NCBI GenBank assembly: GCA_003209755.1
Contig: QCPD01000003.1
Coordinates: forward strand, 1-64,000
Length of the DNA stretch: 64,000 nt
Source of the DNA: Prochlorococcus sp. AG-436-C14
GTDB taxonomy: Bacteria > Cyanobacteriota > Cyanobacteriia > PCC-6307 > Cyanobiaceae
Direction: 5' to 3'
Shown here piece by piece: positions 56,449-64,000 of the stretch. A model generated the notes under the pieces. The model did not search any database. It was not told the DNA's origin and worked only from the letters and a program-made list of their open reading frames with translations. How positions within the stretch are numbered: the first letter of the stretch is position 1; every line of letters starts with the position of its first letter. Both the position numbers and the translations under genes were made by a program.

Positions 56449-57834
56449 TCATGCTGAAGCTTTTGTATATTTTGACTGCAAAGATATTGCTACTACACAT
56501 AAAGACAATGAAATTAATCCACAGAATTCTGTCCACCCTTTAAGTCCAAAATTACTAATAAACAAAGGAGCTATTACAGTAATTAAGCCTCCAGAAAGAA
56601 GTGGCTGTAAAAATAATTGCTTAATAGAAAAAACAGGTAACGTGTTAGTTGAGTTTCTAGGATCAGCCAATCTCAAAAGTAATAGTCCACTAGCTGCAAC
56701 TCCCGTTGAATTTCCAAACTCTGCTATTGCTCTTTCAAACCATTCTTCTCTAAAAAATAATCTTGAAAAAATCAACATACCTACAAGATTCCAAATCAAA
56801 CCACCAATAGCTAAAATCGTTATTGGAATCCAGTAGTTAACTAATAAAGGTAAATTCAATCCGGCCATGGCGGTAATTATGAGTAAATCAGTTGAAAGTA
56901 TGCCAATCTCCCGTTGAAAAAGTGATGAGACTAATTTAGTCTTTCCAGTTTTTTCTAATGAAAATCTTACTAAAAATGAACCCATCAAAGCCAATGGAAA
57001 TACTGGGAAAGCTAATATAACCTGCTTACTTATATCACTCAAATAAGTGGAGGATAGCCTTAAACAATAGAGTAAAAAGATTCCAACTAATACCGCTAAT
57101 CCTACTAGAGCAAAATTATATAAAAGCAACTTAAGTTGTTCAATTGGTTTAAATTCCAATTCGATGTCATTTAAATTATTTGTAACCTCTTGCTCAGCAG
57201 TTACAAGCCATCCCAAAAACCTACCTAGAACAACTAAACCGCTCCCTAACAAAGTAGAAGCAAGCAAACCTACGGTTGCCATTGCAAATCCAAGATCTAA
57301 TCCCTCAGGGAAGCCTAACTTCATAAAACTATCTCCCATTATTGCCGCAGCTCCATGTCCTCCTTCAAAACCAACTTCTATAATACATCCCATCAAAGGA
57401 TCTACTCCTAAATAAGGAAGCAGAAATGACAACACAATTATCCCACCAACAACATATTGACCAAAACCTAGTAAAAGCCCGAGCAATGCCTGCGAAGCAA
57501 CTGGTTTCCATAAAGCACTAATGCTTGGAATAGGTCTTCCAAGCATTAATGTCGCAAAAACCAAAGTAAGCAATGGAGTTGGTAATTGCATCCAAGTATT
57601 CAAAACCCTTTCTGGTAATAAAGAAAAAGGTCCATAAGGACCAATTAAAAAACCTAATGCTCCAACTAAAAGAGCTATGGGGATACCAAATCTTTCCAAC
57701 TTCATTGCAGAATCCAATCTTCTACCTAAGGTTAAAAGAATCCCTATAATTCCAAGCAAACCCAAGGAAAGAACTAACGTTGGGATTGCATTAATTTTAT
57801 ATAGGTCTTCCAAACCTAAAAACGACACACTCAT
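56449..57834 (-). CDS. sodium/glutamate symporter GltS-like
   Basis: The 461-residue protein has ten or more hydrophobic segments. Conserved GltS-type regions include VGFEGGHGAAAIMGDSF and EFGNSTGVAASGLLLLRLADP, two similar inverted re-entrant motifs. It would import glutamate with sodium. The substrate is inferred from the family and could be another amino acid or dicarboxylate. It is divergent from nothing close; the small gene downstream is on the same strand. Confidence 0.75.
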   Translation of the reverse strand: MSVSFLGLEDLYKINAIPTLVLSLGLLGIIGILLTLGRRLDSAMKLERFGIPIALLVGALGFLIGPYGPFSLLPERVLNTWMQLPTPLLTLVFATLMLGRPIPSISALWKPVASQALLGLLLGFGQYVVGGIIVLSFLLPYLGVDPLMGCIIEVGFEGGHGAAAIMGDSFMKLGFPEGLDLGFAMATVGLLASTLLGSGLVVLGRFLGWLVTAEQEVTNNLNDIELEFKPIEQLKLLLYNFALVGLAVLVGIFLLYCLRLSSTYLSDISKQVILAFPVFPLALMGSFLVRFSLEKTGKTKLVSSLFQREIGILSTDLLIITAMAGLNLPLLVNYWIPITILAIGGLIWNLVGMLIFSRLFFREEWFERAIAEFGNSTGVAASGLLLLRLADPRNSTNTLPVFSIKQLFLQPLLSGGLITVIAPLFISNFGLKGWTEFCGLISLSLCVVAISLQSKYTKASA

Positions 57835-58084
57835 CTATTCACAAGCTTGCGGAAGTAAATAAAAAATCGTAAAAAATAATATCTCATATGAATATTTAAC
57901 AACAAAAGTAATTTTGATTCTTATCATATCTCAATCAAATCATTTAATTAGCTCTAATTATTAGAAAATACGATATAAATATATAATTAGAAATCTATTA
58001 AATAAATATTTTATAAATATTAAACTAATAAGAATTTTTATTTTTCTCATTGATATTACTGACTTATTGATAAATAAAAACCAA
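57835..58084. other. AT-rich spacer between gltS-like and pcb genes
   Basis: This strip holds the promoter of the symporter gene and the region beyond the pcb terminator. I see no gene in it. Confidence 0.5.
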
Positions 58085-58118
58085 TAAAAAAGCCCCAAAT
58101 ATATGGGGCTTTTTTATT
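58085..58118 (-). terminator. rho-independent terminator of pcb
   Basis: AGCCCC (58091-58096) and GGGGCT (58105-58110) form a GC-rich stem around AAATATAT. Flanking A and T tracts on both sides (AATAAAAA before, TTTTTTATT after) make it work in either direction. It is the clearest intrinsic terminator in the window and lies just past the pcb stop. Confidence 0.9.
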
Positions 58119-58135
58119 AAGTTAAATTTATTTAA

Positions 58136-59188
58136 CTATTTTAATGATACTGAAGCAGTATCAAGATTACTTAAGGCACCAGTTACTCGTTTGAAATCGA
58201 ATCCCATTGCCCTAAGAGCATGCCATAGGTGACCTTGAATAAAGAAAAATCCAAAGTAGTAATGAACATTAGCTAGCCAAGCACGAGAAGTATGAGCACC
58301 ATTTGGAAGATCCACAGTATCAATCCAATAAGGAGAGATGCCAAATTTAAGCGCTAATGGTTCTCCAAACCATTCAACAGGGTAAACAGTGGTATTTGTT
58401 GCACTCCAGAATGCTGCGACAACTGCCATCCAGCCAATACCAGCTAGTGACCAAGAAAGAATAGCCTCTGCAGAAAGAAGACCAGCTCCTTTGAACTTCG
58501 TATATTCTCCAACTTGCTTAGTAGCGATATGGAAAGCACCACCAGTAATTTCTAAGAAAGCCAAGAAAGCATGACCTCCCATAACATCCTCCAAACTATC
58601 AATAGTTAGGAAGTCAAACTGATGATCCCATATATGACTCAAGTTAAGGTCGTATTCAACCTGACGAATAGCACCAATAGCAGGATCGTAGATTCCATGA
58701 ATTCGCGCCCATTCAACAAACCAAATACAGGCAACACCAAAGAAAATCAAATGATGTCCAAGAATGAAAGTCTGGTTATCTGGGTTGTCCCATTCAAGCT
58801 TGAATTTTCTGGCCTGTGGCACAGAAGATTCCTGCATATCACTAGAGAAAAGAAGAGAGTGCATCAATCCACCTGCCCCATAAGCCATGGAGCCCACCAG
58901 ATGACACACAGCAACTGCAACAACCGCACTTCCACCAACAAAGGCTCCGGTTTCATCGAAACCTATACCCAAAGCTGCTAAATGAGGAAGCGCAATTAAA
59001 GGCTGATGACCCATTGGTACTGAGGGGTCAAATCGAGCCAATTCAAATAACGTGAAGGCACCAGCCCAGAAAGCAATCAAACCGGTATGAGCGGCATGAG
59101 CAGCAATAAATTTGCCTGAACGGTTGGTGACCCCTGAGTTACCAGCCCACCACCCGTAGGTGACGGCTGAATTTCCATAGGTCTGCAT
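58136..59188 (-). CDS. pcb: divinyl-chlorophyll a/b-binding antenna protein Pcb
   Basis: The 350-residue six-helix antenna protein of the CP43/IsiA family has MQTYGNSAVTYGWWAGNSGVTN at its start, multiple chlorophyll-ligand His residues (such as AAHAAHTG, HLVGSM, HHLIFF, GHAFL, VHYYFGFF) and the usual length. Pcb replaces phycobilisomes in Prochlorococcus. Which paralogue (A-H) cannot be assigned by eye. The leader upstream is about 375 bp long with no gene. Confidence 0.93.
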   Translation of the reverse strand: MQTYGNSAVTYGWWAGNSGVTNRSGKFIAAHAAHTGLIAFWAGAFTLFELARFDPSVPMGHQPLIALPHLAALGIGFDETGAFVGGSAVVAVAVCHLVGSMAYGAGGLMHSLLFSSDMQESSVPQARKFKLEWDNPDNQTFILGHHLIFFGVACIWFVEWARIHGIYDPAIGAIRQVEYDLNLSHIWDHQFDFLTIDSLEDVMGGHAFLAFLEITGGAFHIATKQVGEYTKFKGAGLLSAEAILSWSLAGIGWMAVVAAFWSATNTTVYPVEWFGEPLALKFGISPYWIDTVDLPNGAHTSRAWLANVHYYFGFFFIQGHLWHALRAMGFDFKRVTGALSNLDTASVSLK

Positions 59189-59563
59189 TAGAAGTGCTAT
59201 TTTTCAAAACCGAACAGAGAATACTTCAATTTCATCGAATACTCATGTAAGAGAAAGAATCTGTAAATTTTTTTTATTATTTAAATCCAATGAAATAAAA
59301 AAATATCAAAAAAAAGCAGGTTTTAAAGAATAAAAAAACAGACGGCCAAGGACTCATATAAACATAATCAGGCGATTTACCTAACTAAGAACTTTTAATC
59401 AAAGAATTAATTAATACAAAAAAAATATATATATCAGGCATTCGAGACCAATTAAGTCTCAGGGTCAATATAAATACATGCAAATATGTAATTAATATAA
59501 AAGATTAATTTGCTCTCTTTATTTATAACTATTAAATAATTAAATCCTTTTGGATAATCAATC
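59189..59563. promoter_or_regulatory. 375-bp leader/promoter region of pcb
   Basis: The spacer is AT-rich, with poly-A/T tracts and no ORF or recognised RNA. It must carry the strong promoter of pcb on the minus strand, and possibly the promoter of the tiny ORF that starts at 59564. No consensus is called. Confidence 0.4.
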
Positions 59564-59728
59564 ATGGACTTCAATCGACTAAACAGTCTAGAAATGGAGA
59601 CAGAAGACCACTATAGGAAAAAAGCGAATGTTTATAGAACATCACCACAATACGGAAAAATGATTTCTCTTTACCCAATTCTCGAGACGTCTATCAAAGA
59701 TTGTAAAGATGAAAATCTAGTGGCCTAG
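59564..59728 (+). CDS. tiny soluble protein (54 aa)
   Basis: A 54-codon frame begins MDFNRLNSLEMETEDHYRKK and continues QYGKMISLYPILETSIKDC. It is charged and helical with one Cys. No good ribosome site is seen. The composition is protein-like but the case is weak. Confidence 0.45.
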   Translation: MDFNRLNSLEMETEDHYRKKANVYRTSPQYGKMISLYPILETSIKDCKDENLVA

Positions 59729-59776
59729 AAAAATATTGATTAAATATAAAAATATTAAAGTCTTTTTGTTTTTTCT

Positions 59777-60019
59777 TTAAGCTGCTTTCTGATCAATAGA
59801 AGCATCATTGTTCTGAAAATATTCAATAACTTCTCTGCATCCGCTTATAAAATAGAAAACTTTTGGCTTCCACGGTAATTGTTTAGGATCATTTGAACTT
59901 CTCCAGTGCGATCCTGGCTTTAAATGCCCCCTTTCTCTTAATAACTCTAAAGATTGCTCATCAACTCTTAAAAGCTTACTAGCTTCTTTTTCTGATAACC
60001 ACATTGATGGTTCTATCAT
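59777..60019 (-). CDS. small HTH/excisionase-like DNA-binding protein
   Basis: The 80-residue protein has a MerR/excisionase-like helix-turn-helix (WLSEKEASKLLRVDEQSLELLRERGHLKPGSHWR, 7-40). It ends in a short C-terminal helix (CREVIEYFQNN). Comparable small proteins occur in marine picocyanobacteria. Target unknown. It is followed by other tiny same-strand genes. Confidence 0.65.
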   Translation of the reverse strand: MIEPSMWLSEKEASKLLRVDEQSLELLRERGHLKPGSHWRSSNDPKQLPWKPKVFYFISGCREVIEYFQNNDASIDQKAA

Positions 60020-60146
60020 TCTTTAACGAGTCAGTATCTTTTTTTTAACGTAAAAAACGAATAAATAAAGCTATAGGTATCAACTTGAAAAGAAAGTAAT
60101 AATAAAATTATACTAAAGTGCATTAAAATATTAGATTAACTATTAT

Positions 60147-60494
60147 TTAATTCATGTAAAACCAAGGCCTAACACTATTTTTAGTTATAGGTATTGTTAA
60201 ACCAGAATCATTAGAAGGATGAGACAATTCAGCAGTTCTTACATCAACTTTACTATTAACTAATTTAGAAAATTTTACATAGTTTATCTCAGACCATCCA
60301 GATTCCCAATCAGATGAATCAACTAATTGAGACCAAGAAACTTTAACTACCACACTCGAATCAAGTACAGACATCAAAACGACCCATCTCTTTACTGATT
60401 CGCCACCATAATTAATTGCAACAAAATGAACTTGCCTATTAATACAGACCTTACTAGTCCATGCTTTTGCTGGAGGCCAAATCATAAAATTCAA
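60147..60494 (-). CDS. TIGR02450-like Trp-rich protein
   Basis: The 115-residue protein resembles the TIGR02450 Trp-rich family: WPPAKAWTSKVC, HFVAINYGGESVKRWVVLMSVLDSS, VKVSWSQLVDSSDWESGW. Function is unknown. The C-terminal 40 residues go beyond the usual family length. It lies 3 bp from the Lys-rich small gene. Confidence 0.7.
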   Translation of the reverse strand: MNFMIWPPAKAWTSKVCINRQVHFVAINYGGESVKRWVVLMSVLDSSVVVKVSWSQLVDSSDWESGWSEINYVKFSKLVNSKVDVRTAELSHPSNDSGLTIPITKNSVRPWFYMN

Positions 60495-60496
60495 TA

Positions 60497-60709
60497 TTAA
60501 TTATTTTTCTTTTTTATTTTCATATATTCTTCTCTGATTGATTTTAGCAATGCCTTCTTTTTTCTCATTATTTTATTCTTCTCATTAAAATCTATTTCAA
60601 GTCTCTCTTCCTTTGTTAAGTTCATCCAATTATTAATGTCAAATTTTTGTTCTAATTGTTCTTGAAGTTTTTTTTTCTTCTTCTTTTTGAAAAGAAATTT
60701 AAAGAGCAT
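60497..60709 (-). CDS. small Lys-rich protein
   Basis: The 70-residue protein starts MLFKFLFKKKKKKKLQEQLEQ and stays strongly basic with Lys/Glu helices. It might bind nucleic acid or a membrane surface, but no family is recognised. It is closely upstream of the TIGR02450-like gene in the same orientation. Confidence 0.5.
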   Translation of the reverse strand: MLFKFLFKKKKKKKLQEQLEQKFDINNWMNLTKEERLEIDFNEKNKIMRKKKALLKSIREEYMKIKKKNN

Positions 60710-60803
60710 TATGTTTTATAAAATTAAATTAATTAATGGCTTAGAATCAATGTAATTTGTTTAGACATTAATTATAGACCTCATGTTTTTTTATGACGAT
60801 ATT

Positions 60804-62207
60804 TTAGTTCCCTTCACCCAGTTTCCACAGATTTATTCCTGTATTCTCAATTTCTTTTCGATTAACAACAGATCTTGTATCAAAAATCCAAGCTGGTGAT
60901 CTCATCAAAGAAGCCAAATAATTCCAATCAAGTCCAAAGAATTCATCCCATGCAGTAAGAATTAAAACTGCATCAACATTTTTCAATGCCTCTGGAATGG
61001 AATTGGCCATTTTCCAAATCCCTTGATTATTAAATGAAAATTTTTCGAAATCTTCCTCTATTCTCTCAAATGAAACTTTAGGATCATAAATTGATAAAAT
61101 TGCTCCTTCTTCGAGTAAATCACTGGAAATTCTTATTGCAGGAGATTCTCGAGTGTCATTGGTGTTTGCCTTAAAAGAAAAACCGAGTATTGCTATATTC
61201 TTCCCATTAACCGTACCAAAAAGCTTCTCAAGTACGATTTTATAAATTCTATCTTGCTGCCAAGTATTGAGCACCACAACTTGATTCCAGTAATTAGCAA
61301 CCTCTGGTAAACCAAAATAATCACTTAAATAAACTAAATTCAAAATATCCTTTTTAAAGCAGCTTCCACCAAAACCAGGACCTGCACTAAGAAATTGATT
61401 ACCTATTCTTTTATCTGTTCCTATTGCTTTCGCAACTTCCTGAACATCAGCTCCAGTAGCTTCACAAAAGGCTGAAATAGAGTTTATGGAGCTAATTCTC
61501 TGAGCCAGGAATGCATTAGCAGCTAATTTTGAAAGCTCGCTACTCCATAAATTAGTGCAAATTATTTGTTCACATGGAACCCAATTCAAGTAAATCTTAA
61601 CCAATGAATCTACAGCCTCAGAATCCTCTCCACCAATTAAAACCCTATCAGGTTTTTCTAAATCATTAATTGCGGTACCTTCAGCCAAGAATTCAGGATT
61701 AGATAAAACAGAAAAAGTTTTAGAGATTTCATTTTTTTGATTCTCTCTATTTGTTGTCTTAAGTATCTCTTTTATTGCTTGAGCAGTACGAACTGGAAGA
61801 GTACTTTTTTCAATTACTATCGTGTGACCTTTCGCATACTTAGCTACTTGCCTTGCACTAGCTTCAACCCAACTAAGATCACTTGCTTGTCCTGCTCCAA
61901 GACCTTTTGTTTTTGTTGGAGTATTAACTGATATAAAAATCATATCAGCATCAGATATCGACTTTTCCATTTCTGTACTAAAGAAAAGATTTCGCCCTCT
62001 AGTTCTTGAAATTATCCGATCTAATCCAGGTTCAAATATTGGCAATTTATTGAGATCTGAATTATTCCACGCATTAATTCGTTCTTTATTGATATCAACA
62101 ACCCTAACTTCTAAATCCGGACATTTATCTGCAATAACAGACATGGTTGGGCCACCAACATAACCAGCACCAATACAACATATTTTTTGGATTTTAATAG
62201 AGCTCAT
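60804..62207 (-). CDS. ugd: UDP-glucose 6-dehydrogenase, eukaryote-type
   Basis: The 467-residue protein oxidises UDP-glucose to UDP-glucuronate. It has CCIGAGYVGGPTMSVIADKC (10-29), LPIFEPGLD, VEKSTLPV-like IEKSTLPVRTA, and the catalytic C283 in GPGFGGSCFKKD. The sequence, including the GRNLFFSTE segment, resembles plant and animal UGDH more than the short bacterial type. It would supply surface polysaccharide precursors. hisS follows 21 bp away on the same strand. Confidence 0.88.
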   Translation of the reverse strand: MSSIKIQKICCIGAGYVGGPTMSVIADKCPDLEVRVVDINKERINAWNNSDLNKLPIFEPGLDRIISRTRGRNLFFSTEMEKSISDADMIFISVNTPTKTKGLGAGQASDLSWVEASARQVAKYAKGHTIVIEKSTLPVRTAQAIKEILKTTNRENQKNEISKTFSVLSNPEFLAEGTAINDLEKPDRVLIGGEDSEAVDSLVKIYLNWVPCEQIICTNLWSSELSKLAANAFLAQRISSINSISAFCEATGADVQEVAKAIGTDKRIGNQFLSAGPGFGGSCFKKDILNLVYLSDYFGLPEVANYWNQVVVLNTWQQDRIYKIVLEKLFGTVNGKNIAILGFSFKANTNDTRESPAIRISSDLLEEGAILSIYDPKVSFERIEEDFEKFSFNNQGIWKMANSIPEALKNVDAVLILTAWDEFFGLDWNYLASLMRSPAWIFDTRSVVNRKEIENTGINLWKLGEGN

Positions 62208-62228
62208 TTAAAACAAACCATCATTTTC

Positions 62229-63500
62229 TTAAACAATCAACTTTTTAATTAACTTATCTAGATCCTCCTTTAAGAAAATATATTCCTTACTCTCCTCATC
62301 CTTTTGTTTATCCCTTAATTTCTTCATCAATAATTGACCTTTAGATGCCTCATCCTCACCTATAACTAAGGCCCATTTGGCCTTACTTTTATCAGCTCGC
62401 TTAAATTGTTTTGAAAAAGATGAACCTGAGTAATCCAATTCAATAATTAAATTGAATGACCTTAACTTACAAGTAATTTCCAAAGCGAGTTGCTCAGCTT
62501 TTTCACCTTTATGAATCACATAAACATCTGGAGATTTTGATTGTAAAATCTTATCTCCAGCAAGAATTATCAGCCTTTCCATCCCAATAGCCCAACCAAT
62601 TGAGGGAGTTTGAGCCCCGCCCAGTTCACTTATTAGGCCATCGTAACGTCCACCGCCACATACTGTTGCTTGAGAACCCAAGTGATCACTAGTTATTTCG
62701 AAAGCCGTGTGAGAATAATAATCAAGTCCTCTTACCAAATTTTTATTAATTTTATATGGGATATTTAGATTATCAAGTAACTCCTGTAAATAATCAAATC
62801 TATTTTTACTCTCATTGGATAAAAAGTCGTTTAAAGACGGAGCTTCAGATAAAAGTTCTTTTGTAGAATTATTTTTACTATCTAATATTCTCAAGGGATT
62901 AATATTAATTCTTTTCTGAGAATCTTTATCTAATAAATCAATTCTCTGATTAAGCCAATCTTTTAACTCTTCTTTAAAAATATTTCGATCTTCATTACTT
63001 CCAAGACTATTAATTTCTAAAGTCAAATCATTTATACCAACATCCTTTAAAAAGTTCCAAGCTATTGAAATAACCTCAGCGTCACTAAGAACAGAGGCCA
63101 ATCCAACAAATTCAACTCCTATTTGATGGAACTGTCTTTGTCTTCCTGCTTGAGGGCGCTCGTATCTGAACATTGGTCCTCTATACCAGAGTCTTTGAGG
63201 ACCATTATTTAATAGTCCATGCTGGACAATTGACCTAGCGACAGAAGCTGTACCTTCAGGTCTCAAAGTGCAAGAACGACCACCTCTATCGTCGAAACTG
63301 TACATTTCTTTGCCCACAACATCAGTGTTTTCTCCAATTCCCCTTGAAAACAATTCGGTTTGTTCAATAATCGGTGTTCTAATTTCTTGAAGCCCAGCTC
63401 GACTAAAATGTTCAAGTGCAATTGATTCGACCTTCTGCCAGCCCTGACTCTGAGCAGGCAAAAGATCTACCATTCCTCTTAAATTCTTGAGATTGGTCAA
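62229..63500 (-). CDS. hisS: histidyl-tRNA synthetase
   Basis: This 423-residue class II synthetase has motif 2 in [25 protein letters not shown], the histidine-binding [14 protein letters not shown] and GGGRYDGLI blocks, and motif 3 in [12 protein letters not shown]. The anticodon-binding domain is at the C-terminus. It is upstream of ugd on the same strand. Confidence 0.95.
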   Translation of the reverse strand: MTNLKNLRGMVDLLPAQSQGWQKVESIALEHFSRAGLQEIRTPIIEQTELFSRGIGENTDVVGKEMYSFDDRGGRSCTLRPEGTASVARSIVQHGLLNNGPQRLWYRGPMFRYERPQAGRQRQFHQIGVEFVGLASVLSDAEVISIAWNFLKDVGINDLTLEINSLGSNEDRNIFKEELKDWLNQRIDLLDKDSQKRININPLRILDSKNNSTKELLSEAPSLNDFLSNESKNRFDYLQELLDNLNIPYKINKNLVRGLDYYSHTAFEITSDHLGSQATVCGGGRYDGLISELGGAQTPSIGWAIGMERLIILAGDKILQSKSPDVYVIHKGEKAEQLALEITCKLRSFNLIIELDYSGSSFSKQFKRADKSKAKWALVIGEDEASKGQLLMKKLRDKQKDEESKEYIFLKEDLDKLIKKLIV

Positions 63501-63626
63501 AGTAGCTTCAGGAAATTATTTGTTGTTTGTTTAATAGTAATTGTTTACGTAAACTGAAAAATAATATTAACCCCATGAGTTTTGCTAAAGAAATTGATGA
63601 TACTCAATTTAGAAAGGTCATTAAGC

Positions 63627-63914
63627 CTATTCCTCTATTCGAGTAGCGCCTGAATATTTAATCAACCAATAATTAACCCTTCTTCTCACATTAAAAGGCA
63701 TTTCATTTTGGAGTTGAATTAGTTCCATAGCTCCTAGTCTCTTTAATTCTCTTGATTCAAGACTCCACATTTTTTCAGCTTCACAAATCAAACGAGCCCA
63801 ACTTCTTGAATGCTGCCATTGCCTGAGACGCTTTTTTAATTCGTTCCCATTAGTCTTACTTTTAACAAAGGAAAACTGACCAACTATATTTTTCTTAGTG
63901 AAATATTTTCTCAT
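63627..63914 (-). CDS. small basic hypothetical protein
   Basis: The 95-residue protein starts MRKYFTKKNIVGQFSFVKSK and is basic and helical (KRLRQWQHSRSWARLICEAEKMW). Its C-terminus reads FNVRRRVNYWLIKYSG. No family or membrane segment is recognised. It precedes hisS on the same strand. Confidence 0.6.
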   Translation of the reverse strand: MRKYFTKKNIVGQFSFVKSKTNGNELKKRLRQWQHSRSWARLICEAEKMWSLESRELKRLGAMELIQLQNEMPFNVRRRVNYWLIKYSGATRIEE

Positions 63915-64000
63915 AAATTAAGCATGGAGAAAAATCTAGGAAAACTTGTTAACCCATACTTTAAACAGATAGCAACGATTTGAAATGAGTACTTTATGAA
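63915..64000. other. window-edge spacer
   Basis: The last 86 bases carry no complete gene or recognised element. Confidence 0.5.

Noticed and set aside
56642-57415. Plus-strand frames opposite the GltS-like gene
   Set aside because: They run antisense to a clear ten-helix transporter, with Pro/Lys-rich translations typical of shadows.
63575-63646. 23-codon frame beginning MSFAKEIDDTQF
   Set aside because: It is too short and overlaps the end of the minus-strand gene at 63627.

Overview
The window is AT-rich, densely packed bacterial DNA that reads as a chromosome segment of a marine picocyanobacterium, most probably a low-light-adapted Prochlorococcus. The evidence is a Pcb-type chlorophyll-binding antenna gene (58136-59188), a lycopene cyclase, a Psb32-like TPM protein, a CPP1-like protein and a POR-like reductase. 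Also supporting it are the B12-dependent ribonucleotide reductase NrdJ, a 6S RNA next to purK, and many very short proteins of picocyanobacterial type (DUF1651, DUF1824, DUF1543, DUF2811, DUF3531). I saw no transposase, integrase, phage module or CRISPR array.

Layout. 1-6 kb is an accessory-looking zone: a nucleoside deoxyribosyltransferase-like gene, then tiny orphan genes, a 1.9 kb stretch (3345-5228) with only very small ORFs, and an 11-residue-repeat coiled-coil protein. 6-17 kb is housekeeping: 6S RNA, purK, aroB, a MidA-like methyltransferase, a Psb32-like protein, a phosphoesterase divergent from nadA, ctpA, ispG and a family-4 UDG-like protein. 17-22 kb carries an aminotransferase, phnD-phnC-phnE (phosphonate/phosphite uptake) and an SGNH hydrolase in one tight run. 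22-32 kb holds a DUF92/VTE6-like kinase, rsmE, an ABC ATPase, hslO, a CPP1-like protein, prfC, a methyltransferase and nrdJ, ending with tRNA-Ser(UGA) at 32290-32376.

32-43 kb has a large GT-C membrane protein, a lumenal pentapeptide-repeat protein, a GMC oxidoreductase, a cobaltochelatase with a His-rich tail, an FAD oxidase that appears to start at AUU, and metA-metY. 43-49 kb is the most intriguing accessory block: a NahK-like kinase and a Rossmann-like protein of unknown function in one operon, divergent from a glucosylglycerol-phosphatase-like HAD enzyme (StpA type) and an ArsS-type radical SAM enzyme, followed by a Fur-family regulator. 49-58 kb carries an isochorismatase, an MscS channel, a POR-like SDR, a lycopene cyclase plus SDR, a membrane-anchored GIY-YIG protein, a GST-like protein and a GltS-like carrier. 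58-64 kb holds pcb with a clear terminator, several small hypothetical genes, a eukaryote-type UDP-glucose dehydrogenase and hisS.

How genes connect: CbiX (corrin synthesis) can serve the B12-dependent NrdJ. MetA carries the acetyl-type Glu and sits beside MetY, giving homocysteine from O-acetylhomoserine. PhnDCE imports reduced phosphorus, but no C-P lyase or phosphite dehydrogenase is adjacent. Several genes (39.2 kb oxidase, nadA, the phosphoesterase) lack a usable ATG/GTG/TTG at the position their conserved N-terminus demands, so non-canonical initiation recurs here.
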